Source: Vibrio hippocampi (GTDB taxonomy: Bacteria; Pseudomonadota; Gammaproteobacteria; Enterobacterales; Vibrionaceae). From it: DNA of 64,000 nucleotides. The position numbers and the translations under genes are program-made. Below are positions 34,385 to 44,368 of the stretch, piece after piece. Positions within the stretch are counted from its first letter, which is position 1. Each line of letters starts with the position of its first letter. The notes under the pieces were generated by a model. It made no database searches and was not told where the DNA came from. It was given only the letters and a program-made list of their open reading frames with translations. The stretch spans positions 1,240,001-1,304,000 of the forward strand of contig NZ_CAKLCM010000002.1 in assembly GCF_921292975.1 (NCBI RefSeq). The letters run 5' to 3'.

Positions 34385-36100
34385 ATGTATTCAAAGTCAA
34401 AACTCGCCCTTGCGGTTCTACCTGCATTGTTGCTGAGTGCTTGTAATTCTGAGGATCAAACAACGACGGTCGACGCCGATACCGTATTCTACAATGGCAC
34501 CGTGGTCACTATGGATGATGAGCAAAGTGTTGCAACGAGCGTGGCGATTAAAGATGGCGTGATCGTCGCACTGAATGTTGACCCCGATGAGTACTCCACC
34601 GTAAATACCAATAAGGTTGACCTCTCAAGCCAGACCATTGTTCCTGGCTTTATTGATGCGCATGGGCACCTTTCCAGTGTTGCTCAAACCGCGAGTTATG
34701 CCAACCTTGCCCCTTCTCCTATTGGTACTAGTGACTCTATTGCTCTGCTCGTCAATGAAATGCAAACCTTTTGGCAAGATATAGAGCTCGCTGATGGTCA
34801 GTGGATGATAGGGACAGGCTATGACGATTCCTTATTAGCCGAACAAACTCACCCGACCCGGGATGACCTCGACCAAATCAGCACTGAAGTGCCTATTGTA
34901 ATCATTCATGTCTCATATCACTTAGCCGTCGTTAATAGCAAAGCACTCGAAGTGTTAGGCATCACAGCAGAAACCGAAGATCCTGATGGGGGTAAAATCG
35001 TTCGCTATGATGACAGCAATGAACCGAACGGTGTGCTTGAAGAAACGGCGATGTACCTTGCAATGGTGGCATTTAGCTCCGCTCCACAAGATGAACAAAG
35101 CGTCCTAGACATGTATCAAGACACACAAGATTACTACGCTAGCTTTGGCATTACTACGGTGCAAGATGGCGCTGCAGGCTATGAAACCATTAAATACTAT
35201 GAGTCCCTTGCCAGTGCGGAGCAGTTGATGCTGGATGTGGTCGCTTTCCCAACTTGGGATGCCTACGCCATGATGAAACTCGATGACTACAGTACCAGTA
35301 AAGAGTACGACAACAGATTCCGAATTGGTGGAGTAAAATTAATATTGGATGGTTCACCGCAAGGTAAAACCGCTTTTATGACCCAACCTTACCTTAATCC
35401 ACCCACTGGTGAATCCAACTCCTATGTCGGCTATGCAACACTCACCAGTGATTTCCTTGAAGTCAAATTGAGCGATTATCTCGAAGAGGGCACGCAATTT
35501 ATTGTTCATACCAATGGTGACGCTTCTGTTGATATGTACCTTGACGCGCTTGAAACCGTGACCACAGAAGAGACCGATTACAGCACAATCCGCCCGGTAT
35601 CAATACACTCACAAACGACTCGAGACGACCAACTTGAACGTATGCTGACCTATCAGATGATCCCCTCCTTTTTTAGTGCCCATACCTTCTTCTGGGGAGA
35701 CTGGCATCGTGATGAAGTCTTTGGCGTCGAAAGAGCTGAACGTATCAGTCCAACTCGCTCCGCAAGCAACCTCAATATTGCTTATACCACCCACAATGAT
35801 GCGCCTGTCGTCGACCCTGATATGATCCGCCTCATGTATAACACCGTTAACCGTGTCACCCGCTCTGGACAAACGTTAGGTGAAGAGCAGAAAGCCACCG
35901 CTTATGAAGCACTGGCATCGATGACCAAGAATGCGGCTTATCAATATTTTGAAGAAGATTCAAAAGGGACGATTGAGGTTGGAAAACGTGCCGACCTAGT
36001 GAGACTGTCAGCCAACCCACTCACGATTGAAGAAGATAAAATCAATACTATCGAGGTAATGCAGACCTACAAAGATGGTGAACTGATTTATCAACAATAA
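34385..36100 (+). CDS. Lipoprotein amidohydrolase (Amidohydro_3/YtcJ type)
   Basis: A 571-residue metal-dependent hydrolase. The start at 34385 has AAGGAG 6 bases before it and opens a lipoprotein signal ending in LLLSAC, so the mature enzyme should begin with an acylated cysteine. The amidohydrolase frame starts with NGTVVTMDDEQSVATSVAIK; the metal-binding HxH is PGFIDAHGHLSS, and later blocks are HTNGDASVDMY and THNDAPVVDPD near the C-terminal half. It acts in the periplasm or at the outer membrane, unusual because most relatives are cytoplasmic. The substrate is unknown; its place after a Pot-like importer suggests it may release the imported compound from an N-acyl or amide precursor (inference). 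Confidence 0.87.
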   Translation: MYSKSKLALAVLPALLLSACNSEDQTTTVDADTVFYNGTVVTMDDEQSVATSVAIKDGVIVALNVDPDEYSTVNTNKVDLSSQTIVPGFIDAHGHLSSVAQTASYANLAPSPIGTSDSIALLVNEMQTFWQDIELADGQWMIGTGYDDSLLAEQTHPTRDDLDQISTEVPIVIIHVSYHLAVVNSKALEVLGITAETEDPDGGKIVRYDDSNEPNGVLEETAMYLAMVAFSSAPQDEQSVLDMYQDTQDYYASFGITTVQDGAAGYETIKYYESLASAEQLMLDVVAFPTWDAYAMMKLDDYSTSKEYDNRFRIGGVKLILDGSPQGKTAFMTQPYLNPPTGESNSYVGYATLTSDFLEVKLSDYLEEGTQFIVHTNGDASVDMYLDALETVTTEETDYSTIRPVSIHSQTTRDDQLERMLTYQMIPSFFSAHTFFWGDWHRDEVFGVERAERISPTRSASNLNIAYTTHNDAPVVDPDMIRLMYNTVNRVTRSGQTLGEEQKATAYEALASMTKNAAYQYFEEDSKGTIEVGKRADLVRLSANPLTIEEDKINTIEVMQTYKDGELIYQQ

Positions 36101-36132
36101 CGATTGACGAACGGTTTATAACCTCTAAGAAA

Positions 36133-36166
36133 TAACTCTGCCTTGGATAACGACAAGGCAGAGTTA
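36133..36166. terminator. Hairpin terminator between convergent genes
   Basis: TAACTCTGCCTTG and CAAGGCAGAGTTA form a perfect 13-bp stem with an 8-base loop, 32 bases after the amidohydrolase stop and 39 before the convergent TetR stop. It could serve both. Confidence 0.75.
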
Positions 36167-36205
36167 ATATCCACTGCATTATATTCACTTCCAACCCAGC
36201 ACTGA

Positions 36206-36814
36206 CTACGATTTGCACTCATTCGCCGCCAAAAACATCTCAACACACTCCTGAATATAGGCTCGTCTCTCTGCGACGGTTTCGCCGCTATCCAAATCAA
36301 AAAAGCTCCAATAGACCGACTTGCCATGGAACAGCAACAGTAATTGACTGGCGGCTGACTTCGCGCTGCTATGCAGATTCAATGTCAGGTCTCCACGGTC
36401 GATTTTTTTCTCTAAATATTCCGTCAATACCTGCGTTGTTTGCTCGGCGCCCATTTTGATAAACGTCTTGGCGATATCAGGGTGAGTGATGGATTGAGAG
36501 ACGGCATTATGAAAAGTCTGCTTGGCTTGAGGATCGAGCAAAAGTTCCTGAAAATTAAAGCCGAAGTCGATCAAGACTTGCTTGAGGGGCAATTCAACAT
36601 CCAGCGCATTAGGATCAAACACCCGCTCAGCACAGCGCTCATGCATGCAAGTAGCAAACAACTGGTCTTTGTTTTGAAAGTGCGCGTAAACCGTCTGCTT
36701 CGAGACGTTGGCGGCTTTGGCTATCTGTTCCATATTGATGCGATAACCTTGCTCACTAAATAGTTGCGAGGCCGCCTCTAGGATCTGTTGTCGTTTCTTT
36801 TCACTTCGCTGCAT
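36206..36814 (-). CDS. TetR/AcrR-family repressor of the RND pump
   Basis: A 202-residue regulator from the ATG at 36814 (an in-frame ATG at 36865 would add 17 residues that overlap the operator). The helix-turn-helix is INMEQIAKAANVSKQTVYAH at about residues 28-47, followed by a ligand-binding C-terminal domain. It is divergent from the adaptor/RND genes with a perfect 11-bp palindrome at 36861-36885 between them, the classical layout of an AcrR-type repressor controlling its own gene and an efflux pump. Confidence 0.9.
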   Translation of the reverse strand: MQRSEKKRQQILEAASQLFSEQGYRINMEQIAKAANVSKQTVYAHFQNKDQLFATCMHERCAERVFDPNALDVELPLKQVLIDFGFNFQELLLDPQAKQTFHNAVSQSITHPDIAKTFIKMGAEQTTQVLTEYLEKKIDRGDLTLNLHSSAKSAASQLLLLFHGKSVYWSFFDLDSGETVAERRAYIQECVEMFLAANECKS

Positions 36815-36860
36815 AACATTAAGATTAGTGCATTTCAAAATTAAACCAATTATTAACATA

Positions 36861-36885
36861 ATCAAACTAGACAGTCTAGTTTGAT
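36861..36885. promoter_or_regulatory. TetR operator of the efflux operon
   Basis: ATCAAACTAGA and TCTAGTTTGAT are perfect inverted arms around CAG. The site lies 46 bases from both start codons of the divergent repressor and efflux genes. Confidence 0.75.
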
Positions 36886-36930
36886 CAGTTTAGGCTTAAT
36901 GAACATTATTGACCCGACGAGAAGTTCTTG

Positions 36931-38073
36931 ATGGAAGCAAGCAACGGAACCAGTCGCCACGCTGGAAATAAATCAACACTGCGCCACCGTAAACTCAGCG
37001 CTCTGGCTATGCTAATGATCAGCGTCTTGGCTGGATGTAACCCTGCAACGGAATCCGTCGATCCCACCCCAAAGGCGCTTAGTGTACAAACTCAGCCACT
37101 GGTTCAAGTCGACTCCTATCATGTGGAGCGTCAATATGTGGGAACGGTCAAAGCGGGTCAGCAAGCTAACCTCGGTTTTGAGTTGGCAGGCAAGGTAGAG
37201 GCGCTTCTTGTCGATGTCGGTGATCATATCGAACAAGGGCAGCCACTTGTGAAGCTCGACACGGCATTGCTAGAAACCGAATTGAGCCAATATCAAGCGC
37301 AAAAACATGAGGTGAAAGCGCAACTCGACTTAGTTAATGCCAATCTCAAGCGTCAACGTTCGCTTAAAAGCAAAGGTTTCAGTGCCGAGGCAGAAATTGA
37401 TTCCCTCACCAGTCAGCAGCAAGTGCTGCAAGCCAACCTATTGCGCCTTGACGCCACCATTCAAGCCAACGAACTGAGAAAAAACAAGTCCACCATCATT
37501 GCCCCCTACTCTGGCATCATCGCCAGTCGCCATATTTCTTTAGGAGATGTGGTTAATGTCGGCAACCCAACCCTGACATTACTCGCCGCCGACGACAAAG
37601 AAGCGTTTATTGGTATCCCAGCTTATCTGGTTGGCAAAATCACCGCCAACCCAGAACAAACCATCAAGATAGGTCGCACAAACTATCCCGCTACGTTGCT
37701 CAATTCCGGCGCACTGGTCGACACCCAATCAAGAACCGTGGGGCTGCGTTATTTACTTCCACAACAGGCACCAGTGCTTGACGGAGAGCTGGCTTACTTG
37801 CTCTACCAAGATGAGATAAGCGAGACAGGCTACTGGATCCCACTGACCGGTTTGATTGATGGCTTAAGAGGTGTCTGGAATGTATTTATCGTCAACCGCG
37901 ACCATCAAGTCGAACGTCGCACTGTTGAGGTGCTATTTGCCAACGACCAGATGGCGTTTATCACTGGTGCCATTGAACCAAACGAACAGATTATCGCTTC
38001 GGGATTACATCGCATCGTTCCGGGTCAGCGGGTCAACCCCACGCTGATCACTGATAGCACCGTAACCGAATAG
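36931..38073 (+). CDS. RND efflux periplasmic adaptor (lipoprotein)
   Basis: A 380-residue membrane-fusion protein. The N terminus is a lipoprotein signal with a longer than usual leader, ending MLMISVLAGC. Lipoyl halves are GFELAGKVEALLVDVGDHIE and STIIAPYSGIIASRHISLGD, separated by a coiled-coil hairpin (about 95-165). GAGAAG precedes the ATG at 36931; a TTG one codon earlier is in frame. It connects the RND pump encoded 25 bases downstream to an outer-membrane channel that is not in this window. Confidence 0.9.
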   Translation: MEASNGTSRHAGNKSTLRHRKLSALAMLMISVLAGCNPATESVDPTPKALSVQTQPLVQVDSYHVERQYVGTVKAGQQANLGFELAGKVEALLVDVGDHIEQGQPLVKLDTALLETELSQYQAQKHEVKAQLDLVNANLKRQRSLKSKGFSAEAEIDSLTSQQQVLQANLLRLDATIQANELRKNKSTIIAPYSGIIASRHISLGDVVNVGNPTLTLLAADDKEAFIGIPAYLVGKITANPEQTIKIGRTNYPATLLNSGALVDTQSRTVGLRYLLPQQAPVLDGELAYLLYQDEISETGYWIPLTGLIDGLRGVWNVFIVNRDHQVERRTVEVLFANDQMAFITGAIEPNEQIIASGLHRIVPGQRVNPTLITDSTVTE

Positions 38074-38098
38074 AACAACAGAATCGTAGGAGCGATGA

Positions 38099-41000
38099 AT
38101 GAATATCATGGGCGCAATTGCCAATACTCGACTGCTGATTCTTATTACTGCATTGGTTTTAGTGGCAGGAATATCCGCGTTTACCACCTTACCTAGAGCC
38201 GAAGATCCCATTATCAGTAATCGCTTTGCGACGGTGATTACGACCTTTCCCGGTGCCAGCGCAGAGCGTGTAGAAACCCTAGTGACCGACGTGGTTGAGA
38301 ATCAACTGCGTGAACTTAGCGAGGTGAAATTACTGACCTCCAACTCTCGTCCGGGGATTTCCATCATCACCATCGAGCTTAAAGATGACATTGTTGAGCC
38401 AGAGCCGGTGTGGTCAAAAGCCCGCGATAAACTCAATGATGTCACACCGCAACTTCCCGATGGAGCGGGCAGCCCCGAGATCGACAGTGACCACACCTAT
38501 GCCTTTACCATGATTACCGCGTTAACTTGGCAAGGGGCAGGAGAGCCCAACAAGTTAACCATAGGTCGCTACGGCAAGGAGCTAGCGAAGAGACTGCGCA
38601 ACCTTTCAGGAACGGAATTTGTTGATGAATATGGAATGCCCGAGGAAGAGATCCTCGTGACCATAAACACTGCCGATGCGGCAGCGTTAGGCCTTTCCAG
38701 CCTCACGATCGCCGACGCACTGAGTGGTGCCGATGCAAAGAACTCATCGGGCGAGTTGGTCAGCCAGCATACTCGCTTTGGTCTCGAAATCGCCTCGGAT
38801 TTAGACTCAATCGAACGGGTCAAACAAGTGCCTATCTCTATCAACAGCCTCGGTCATATCATTCACTTAGAAGATATTGCCAAGGTCAAACGCAGCGAGA
38901 AAACCCCAAGCGAAGAGATCGCCATTATCAATGGAAAACCGGGCGTCATTATAGCCGCTCGAATGCAACCGACACTGCGGGTTGATCACTGGACCGAGAA
39001 TGCCACCGCGGCGATTCAGCGTTTTGAGCAAGATTTACCGAGCAATATCAAAGTCAATGTCTTGTTCAATCAACAAGGTTATACCGAAACTCGCCTTAGC
39101 GACTTGGCTCAGAGCCTGTTGATCGGCTTCGTGCTGATCTTAATCGTGCTGTTTGTCACATTAGGCGTTCGTGCCGCGCTGTTGGTCGCCATCTCATTAC
39201 CACTCACCTCTTTATTAACGCTGTCTTTAATGAAAGCCACGGGTGTGCCCATTAACCAGATGTCAGTGACGGGTCTGATTGTCGCTTTGGGTATCATGGT
39301 GGATAACGCTGTGGTCATGGTCGACACCATACAGAGCTACCGCCTCAAGGGGCAGCAGCGTTTACAAGCGACCTATCAAGCCATCAAACATTTGTGGGTG
39401 CCTCTGCTCGGCTCAACATTAACCACGGTTCTTGCCTTTGCCCCGATTATTTTGATGCCCGGCGCAACGGGCGAGTTCGTTGGCGCGATTGCCATCACCG
39501 TCTCCTTCTCTCTGCTGGGTTCCTATCTCCTGTCTCATACTTTAATTGCCGGATTGGCGACCAAATTGTTACCCGGTCACTTACATCAAGCCAATCAAAC
39601 CCACAGCGATGCTTGGTATGTCACTGGGCTGCGTATTCCTGCGTTAACGCGTGCATTTGAAAAGTCGGTCCGTGCGGGGGTCAATTATCCTAAGCTTGCG
39701 ATTGTCTTAGTCCTTATCGTTCCCATAACGGGTTACTGGAGCATCAGCCAACTCACGGAGCAATTCTTCCCACCTTCAGATCGTGATATGTTTGAGGTTC
39801 AGGTTTACCTTCCACCTCAGGCGAGTATTCACGCGACGAAAGCCGTCACTGACGAGATTGACACGATTATCCGCAGCTATGCAGAGGTCGAAAGTGTCAA
39901 CTGGATGGTTGGTGCCAACTTCCCTTCGTTTTATTACAACCTGCAAGCTCGGGAAAACAACGCACCCTACTTTGCGCAAGCGATGGTGAAAACCGGCGAT
40001 TTTAGTCAAGCTTATGCGTTAATTCCGAAATTGCAGCAAGTGGTTAATGAGCGAGTGCCCCAAGCGCAGATCTTGGTTCGAGAGCTCAATCAAGGTCCCC
40101 CGTTTACCGCACCGATTGAATTGCGTGTCTATGGCGAAAACCTCAATACCCTAAAAGCCATCGGCGAAGACATACGCCTTATCCTCGCCAGCACGCCCCA
40201 TGTTTCGCACACTCGTGAGACACTGCAACCCGGTACGCCAAAGGTTTGGCTGCACGTTGATGAAGATACCGCCAAGCTGAATGGTCTATCACTTAATCAA
40301 GTGGCTGGGCTGCTGCAAGCCACCTTTATCGGTCAGAAAAGTGGCTCGATTATCGAGGGCAGTGAATCGCTTCCGGTGCGTGTGCGCGTATCGGACGAAC
40401 AGCGCGAAACCGTCTCCAATCTGGGCAATATCCATTTACCGGTGCAATCTGATATACAAACGGCGGGTGTCAGCGTCTCGACCTTAGCGGATTTAACTCT
40501 TACCCCAAGTCGAGGCGCTATTCCTCGCCGCAACGGTGAAAGGGTTAACTCGATTGAGGGCTATATTGATGCTGGAGTGTTACCGCAGACAGTTCTCAAT
40601 GCGTTCCAGCAACGGCTGAAAGATTATTCATTACCCACGGGTTATCGCATTGACTTTGGAGGGGAATCCGCTGAACGTGATCGCTCGGTGAACAGTCTGG
40701 TGTCCAACATCGCCGTGGTGGTGGTGTTGATGATCTTAGTGGTGGTCATGTCATTCAACTCATTCAGACTGAGTACTATTATCTTTAGTGTCGGTTGGCT
40801 GGCAGGCGGTTTGGGACTGCTTTCGGTGTGGCTATTTGACTACCCGTTTGGCTTTACTGTGATTATTGCCATGCTAGGGATTATTGGCTTGGCGATTAAC
40901 GCCGCCATTGTCATCTTGGCTGAACTAAAACAAGACGCCAACGCCGCTTCTGGCGATATCAGTGCCATCGTCGCCGCCGTGATGTCTTGTACGCGACACA

Positions 41001-41179
41001 TTTCATCCACCACCATCACCACGGTGGGTGGATTTATGCCACTTATTCTCGCCGGAGGTGGCTTTTGGCCGCCATTTGCAGTGGCGATTGCGGGCGGTAC
41101 GGTATTAACAACCTTGCTCTCATTCTATTTTGTGCCTTCAATGTTCTTGCTAATGACTCGGGGGCGAGCATTAAAATAG
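38099..41179 (+). CDS. RND-family efflux pump
   Basis: A 1026-residue inner-membrane proton-driven exporter of the AcrB superfamily. Twelve membrane helices occur in the standard 1+5+1+5 plan with two large periplasmic loops. The N terminus contains TFPGASAERVETLVTDVVEN, and helix 4 carries GIMVDNAVVMVD, where the first proton-relay aspartate is kept and the second position is Asn, as in several RND subgroups. AGGAG lies 7 bases before the ATG. With its adaptor it likely exports drugs, dyes or detergents, controlled by the TetR protein at 36206. The actual substrate range cannot be read from the sequence. Confidence 0.93.
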   Translation: MNIMGAIANTRLLILITALVLVAGISAFTTLPRAEDPIISNRFATVITTFPGASAERVETLVTDVVENQLRELSEVKLLTSNSRPGISIITIELKDDIVEPEPVWSKARDKLNDVTPQLPDGAGSPEIDSDHTYAFTMITALTWQGAGEPNKLTIGRYGKELAKRLRNLSGTEFVDEYGMPEEEILVTINTADAAALGLSSLTIADALSGADAKNSSGELVSQHTRFGLEIASDLDSIERVKQVPISINSLGHIIHLEDIAKVKRSEKTPSEEIAIINGKPGVIIAARMQPTLRVDHWTENATAAIQRFEQDLPSNIKVNVLFNQQGYTETRLSDLAQSLLIGFVLILIVLFVTLGVRAALLVAISLPLTSLLTLSLMKATGVPINQMSVTGLIVALGIMVDNAVVMVDTIQSYRLKGQQRLQATYQAIKHLWVPLLGSTLTTVLAFAPIILMPGATGEFVGAIAITVSFSLLGSYLLSHTLIAGLATKLLPGHLHQANQTHSDAWYVTGLRIPALTRAFEKSVRAGVNYPKLAIVLVLIVPITGYWSISQLTEQFFPPSDRDMFEVQVYLPPQASIHATKAVTDEIDTIIRSYAEVESVNWMVGANFPSFYYNLQARENNAPYFAQAMVKTGDFSQAYALIPKLQQVVNERVPQAQILVRELNQGPPFTAPIELRVYGENLNTLKAIGEDIRLILASTPHVSHTRETLQPGTPKVWLHVDEDTAKLNGLSLNQVAGLLQATFIGQKSGSIIEGSESLPVRVRVSDEQRETVSNLGNIHLPVQSDIQTAGVSVSTLADLTLTPSRGAIPRRNGERVNSIEGYIDAGVLPQTVLNAFQQRLKDYSLPTGYRIDFGGESAERDRSVNSLVSNIAVVVVLMILVVVMSFNSFRLSTIIFSVGWLAGGLGLLSVWLFDYPFGFTVIIAMLGIIGLAINAAIVILAELKQDANAASGDISAIVAAVMSCTRHISSTTITTVGGFMPLILAGGGFWPPFAVAIAGGTVLTTLLSFYFVPSMFLLMTRGRALK

Positions 41180-41402
41180 CGCAAGGCCATGTATGTAGAA
41201 AATACGATTGAATTTCATACCGCCAAGGGAAGTATTACTAATCAATACGCGGCAATCCGTGAAGTTATTTGTAAAAAAGGTGGACTTCACACCAGCGTTA
41301 AGACATTCTTCCCGTCCATTTATTTAACCTAGCCAATGAGACGAAGTGCCTGCTGAGCGATTCCTCAGCCTCCCGTATCTCATGAGTAGTAAGGAGTTCC
41401 AC

Positions 41403-42281
41403 TTGAACCTATTTGTAAGAGATCTTACCGTTATCGATTCATCATATATCTGTGAACACAGAGGAGTCGTAGGAGATAGTTGGATTCTAGATGTCACCCT
41501 ATCCGGTGAATTGAATGAGATGAGCATGGTGCTCGATTTTGGCAAGGTTAAAAAACAGATCAAACACTTGGTTGATGAACAGGTCGATCACCGTTTGTTG
41601 CTTCCGATGCGCAATCAGGCTATTACGCTTGAACCAAGCAAAACCGGATACGCCAAGCTCGATGTGTTACGTGGCGAAAAAAGCCTCCACCTGCACTGCC
41701 CTGATGAGGCTTTCTGCTTGATCGATGCGGAATCGATCACGATTGAAACTGTCACTCGCCACGTTTATGACATTTTGCGCGCTAACCTTCCTAGCAATGT
41801 AACGGGTTTAACCCTCACACTGCGCCACGAAGATATTCAAGGTGCGTATTATCACTACACTCACGGGCTCAAAAAACATGATGGTAACTGCCAACGTATT
41901 GCGCACGGTCATCGCTCCCCAATAGAAATTTGGGTTGACGGTCAACGTGACGCGCAAAAAGAGAACGCCTTTGCCAAACGCTGGCAAGATATCTATTTGG
42001 CTTCAAAAGAAGATCAAGTCACGCTAGCGGAACTGGATCTGAGCGACAACGCTAAGGCAATTACCGACAGCAGTCACTTCGCATTTCGCTACAACGCGCC
42101 TCAAGGCACGTTTGAACTCGCCATCGCAAAAAGCGACACCGAGATCCTGACCACTGACACCACGGTTGAACTATTGGCAGACTATATCGCCGATGAGATA
42201 AAACCAACGTTAGCACCGCAGCAGACACTACAAATCGTGGCATACGAGGGTGTTGGCAAAGGGGCGATGGCGTTTCGATAA
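41403..42281 (+). CDS. Duplicated 6-pyruvoyl-tetrahydropterin synthase/QueD-like protein
   Basis: Two PTPS-fold halves in one chain. The N half (NLFVRDLTVIDSSYICEHRG, then VLDFGKVKKQIKHLVDEQVDHRLL) keeps the D...DH part but lacks the HGH zinc motif. The C half has THGLKKHDGNCQRIAHGHRS, which supplies a cysteine and the HGH zinc histidines, and ends with TVELLADYIADEI. I place the start at a TTG (41403): AAGGAG stands exactly 6 bases before it, whereas the in-frame ATG at 41382 has no ribosome site. The family makes carboxytetrahydropterin for queuosine or related pterins; the fused form may have a different or non-catalytic role. Confidence 0.78.
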   Translation: MNLFVRDLTVIDSSYICEHRGVVGDSWILDVTLSGELNEMSMVLDFGKVKKQIKHLVDEQVDHRLLLPMRNQAITLEPSKTGYAKLDVLRGEKSLHLHCPDEAFCLIDAESITIETVTRHVYDILRANLPSNVTGLTLTLRHEDIQGAYYHYTHGLKKHDGNCQRIAHGHRSPIEIWVDGQRDAQKENAFAKRWQDIYLASKEDQVTLAELDLSDNAKAITDSSHFAFRYNAPQGTFELAIAKSDTEILTTDTTVELLADYIADEIKPTLAPQQTLQIVAYEGVGKGAMAFR

Positions 42282-42282
42282 G

Positions 42283-42699
42283 CTAGAGGGTAACCAATAA
42301 TCCTGTGTTGCTACTCTTATCAACGACAATCATTTTCATAATCTTATTGCCGCAATAAGGGAGCAACACCTCGACCATTGAGGGTGACTCTTTAGACATT
42401 TGACCAAGCAAGGTACCAAATTGACCATCATCGGAAGAAATTAATACCGGGGTCGTGATGGGTGTATTGTTGATGGCGAGAGTAAATGTGGTTCGCTGTA
42501 AAGTGCTAAATTCACCCTTGTGTATTCTCAACGCTAACCCACCATTTTCACATCGATTATTGATTAACCGACACTCAAAAAGAAGCGGATCTTGCAACTC
42601 CTGCGCAAATTCCATCTTTTTATCGAGAGAAAATAGGTTGGGTAATGAATACCCAACCAAAAACAGCAATACAATCGCTAACAGTTTTTTGTACATCAT
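42283..42699 (-). CDS. Small anchored or exported protein of unknown function
   Basis: A 138-residue protein with one N-terminal hydrophobic segment (residues about 5-22, LLAIVLLFLVGYSLPNLF) that may be a membrane anchor or uncleaved signal. The remainder is a small beta-rich domain with four cysteines (C43, C50 and two later, one in LLPYCGNK), possibly forming disulfides in the periplasm. Its stop is 1 base from the stop of the convergent QueD-like gene, with no terminator between. No family recognised. Confidence 0.7.
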   Translation of the reverse strand: MMYKKLLAIVLLFLVGYSLPNLFSLDKKMEFAQELQDPLLFECRLINNRCENGGLALRIHKGEFSTLQRTTFTLAINNTPITTPVLISSDDGQFGTLLGQMSKESPSMVEVLLPYCGNKIMKMIVVDKSSNTGLLVTL

Positions 42700-42782
42700 A
42701 ATCTTTGTTCAAGATGTCATTGTTGCTTGAGGTGGCGAGCTTGAGGTAACTATGACCCTATGAGCTGTCATCCAACAAACGA

Positions 42783-44243
42783 CTACACTACGAAACGCTG
42801 GCTCTCTTTAGTTAATCCATCAATAGAGCTAGACAGTGCTTTGATCGCCAATTTTTGCTCTTCTGACTGTTCAGCAATAGAGTGAGATGAGCGATTAACA
42901 CTCGACATCGTATCGGTAATTTGATTCAACGCCTGCGACTGTTCACTCACCGAGGTGGTGACATGATACATCTGATCATTGACCGATGAGATGTTCGTTG
43001 AAATATCTTGAGTGACCTCGATAATCTCTTGTACGGCATGGCTAACATTATCTGAGTAATCTATTACGCGACTAATGTTACTTGTCGAGAGTTTAATATT
43101 ATTATCCAACACGGACAGTGACTGGTTGATCTCTTCAACACTTGCATTGGTTCGGGTTGCTAATTGACGAACTTCATCTGCAACCACTGCAAAACCTCGA
43201 CCTGCCTCACCCGCTCGAGCTGCCTCGATAGACGCATTTAACGCCAGCAGGTTAGTCTGCTCAGAAATACCTGTAATGGTTAGTAGTATCTTATGGATAC
43301 TCTCTGTGTCGCGGACAACGTTAGCGACATTATCTTGTGTATCGCCAATCGTTTGTTTCAGTGTGTCCAATGTTGTTTGGCACATTGCCGACCTATCAAG
43401 CGCATTGCTACTTAAATTGCTCGCCTGCTCAGTATTTTCATTACAAGTTTGTGCAATCGATGACATCGAACTAAATGAACTGCCCAGTTCTTCAATAGCA
43501 GTCGCCACCATTTCTGAGTTCATCGCATTTTGCGAAACCTGATGTTCAACCACGGACACATTGGATACCAAGTTGTCAGCAACACTTTCCAAGTTGCCAA
43601 TGGCCTGCTTTTGAACCGAAACCATACTTTGCAGCTGAGAGATCAGTTGATTAAATCGTTGGTAAAACTCATCGCCTTGCTGAAGTTCTAGACGTAAATC
43701 CAATTTATCGTCTTGCACTAATTTTTCAATCGAACGCGCAACATACTCTGTACGACGCTCACTCTGAGCCATCGTCAAACACGCGTAAATTGATACGCTC
43801 GCTTGGAAAATAGCATACAAGCAGTGTTCAATTACCAGCGAAAACTCGGTGCCCGGCGGGTAAGCGTAAACTGGAAATCCATAGTTTTGTAACATATAGA
43901 AGCCGACATGGTGTAACGCCGCCGCGATAAGAGTATGCAAAACCATCAACCAATCGATATAAAGCGTCATCAACCCCAGTAGGATGAAGACTTCAAAATG
44001 AAGCATCTCATCCCCATAAGCTTGATGGATATGTAAAGCGACAAAACCGTATAAAAGGTAGGGTAAAATTGAACGGTAAGTTTTCGCGTTTAATAGAAAT
44101 ACTGCTGCGGTTAATACAAGTGCAATCGTCAAATCGATCGTGCTATAGCCATAGCGGAAAAAGTACACGAAAGACAAAAGAGAGAGGGGAACGCCGATAA
44201 AGTACGTCTTGTCTTTAAAAGATAAAGTCTGCTTAAAATCCAT
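42783..44243 (-). CDS. Methyl-accepting chemotaxis protein with His-rich membrane sensor
   Basis: About 486 residues from the ATG at 44243 (GGAG 5 bases upstream). The N-terminal 180 residues are a six-helix membrane domain without a large periplasmic loop; it contains clustered histidines ([30 protein letters not shown] and [14 protein letters not shown]), as in a known class of receptors with a membrane-embedded sensor. A HAMP-like linker ([20 protein letters not shown]) leads to the cytoplasmic signalling domain with the conserved hairpin [20 protein letters not shown]. There is no C-terminal pentapeptide for CheR docking. The ligand is unknown; the adjacent purine uptake cluster makes a purine attractant worth testing (inference). 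Confidence 0.88.
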   Translation of the reverse strand: MDFKQTLSFKDKTYFIGVPLSLLSFVYFFRYGYSTIDLTIALVLTAAVFLLNAKTYRSILPYLLYGFVALHIHQAYGDEMLHFEVFILLGLMTLYIDWLMVLHTLIAAALHHVGFYMLQNYGFPVYAYPPGTEFSLVIEHCLYAIFQASVSIYACLTMAQSERRTEYVARSIEKLVQDDKLDLRLELQQGDEFYQRFNQLISQLQSMVSVQKQAIGNLESVADNLVSNVSVVEHQVSQNAMNSEMVATAIEELGSSFSSMSSIAQTCNENTEQASNLSSNALDRSAMCQTTLDTLKQTIGDTQDNVANVVRDTESIHKILLTITGISEQTNLLALNASIEAARAGEAGRGFAVVADEVRQLATRTNASVEEINQSLSVLDNNIKLSTSNISRVIDYSDNVSHAVQEIIEVTQDISTNISSVNDQMYHVTTSVSEQSQALNQITDTMSSVNRSSHSIAEQSEEQKLAIKALSSSIDGLTKESQRFVV

Positions 44244-44368
44244 TTTTACTCCAATAAAACATATAATTATGGACAACTGATACTGGCATATTGTTTGAGC
44301 GTTAACTCTTGTAATTAATTGTTACCACATTGTATCGACCAAGCCTATCGTTTCTTGAGTATTTCTCC

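Noticed and set aside
38099..41179. Asn in place of the second helix-4 aspartate as loss of pump function
   Set aside because: Several functional RND subgroups have VDN here; the change is a subgroup trait and not clear damage.
41259..41290. Leader hairpin GTGAAGT/ACTTCAC as a preQ1 riboswitch for the QueD-like gene
   Set aside because: The stem is only 7 bp with a large loop and I could not match preQ1 aptamer core bases; it is not specific enough to call.
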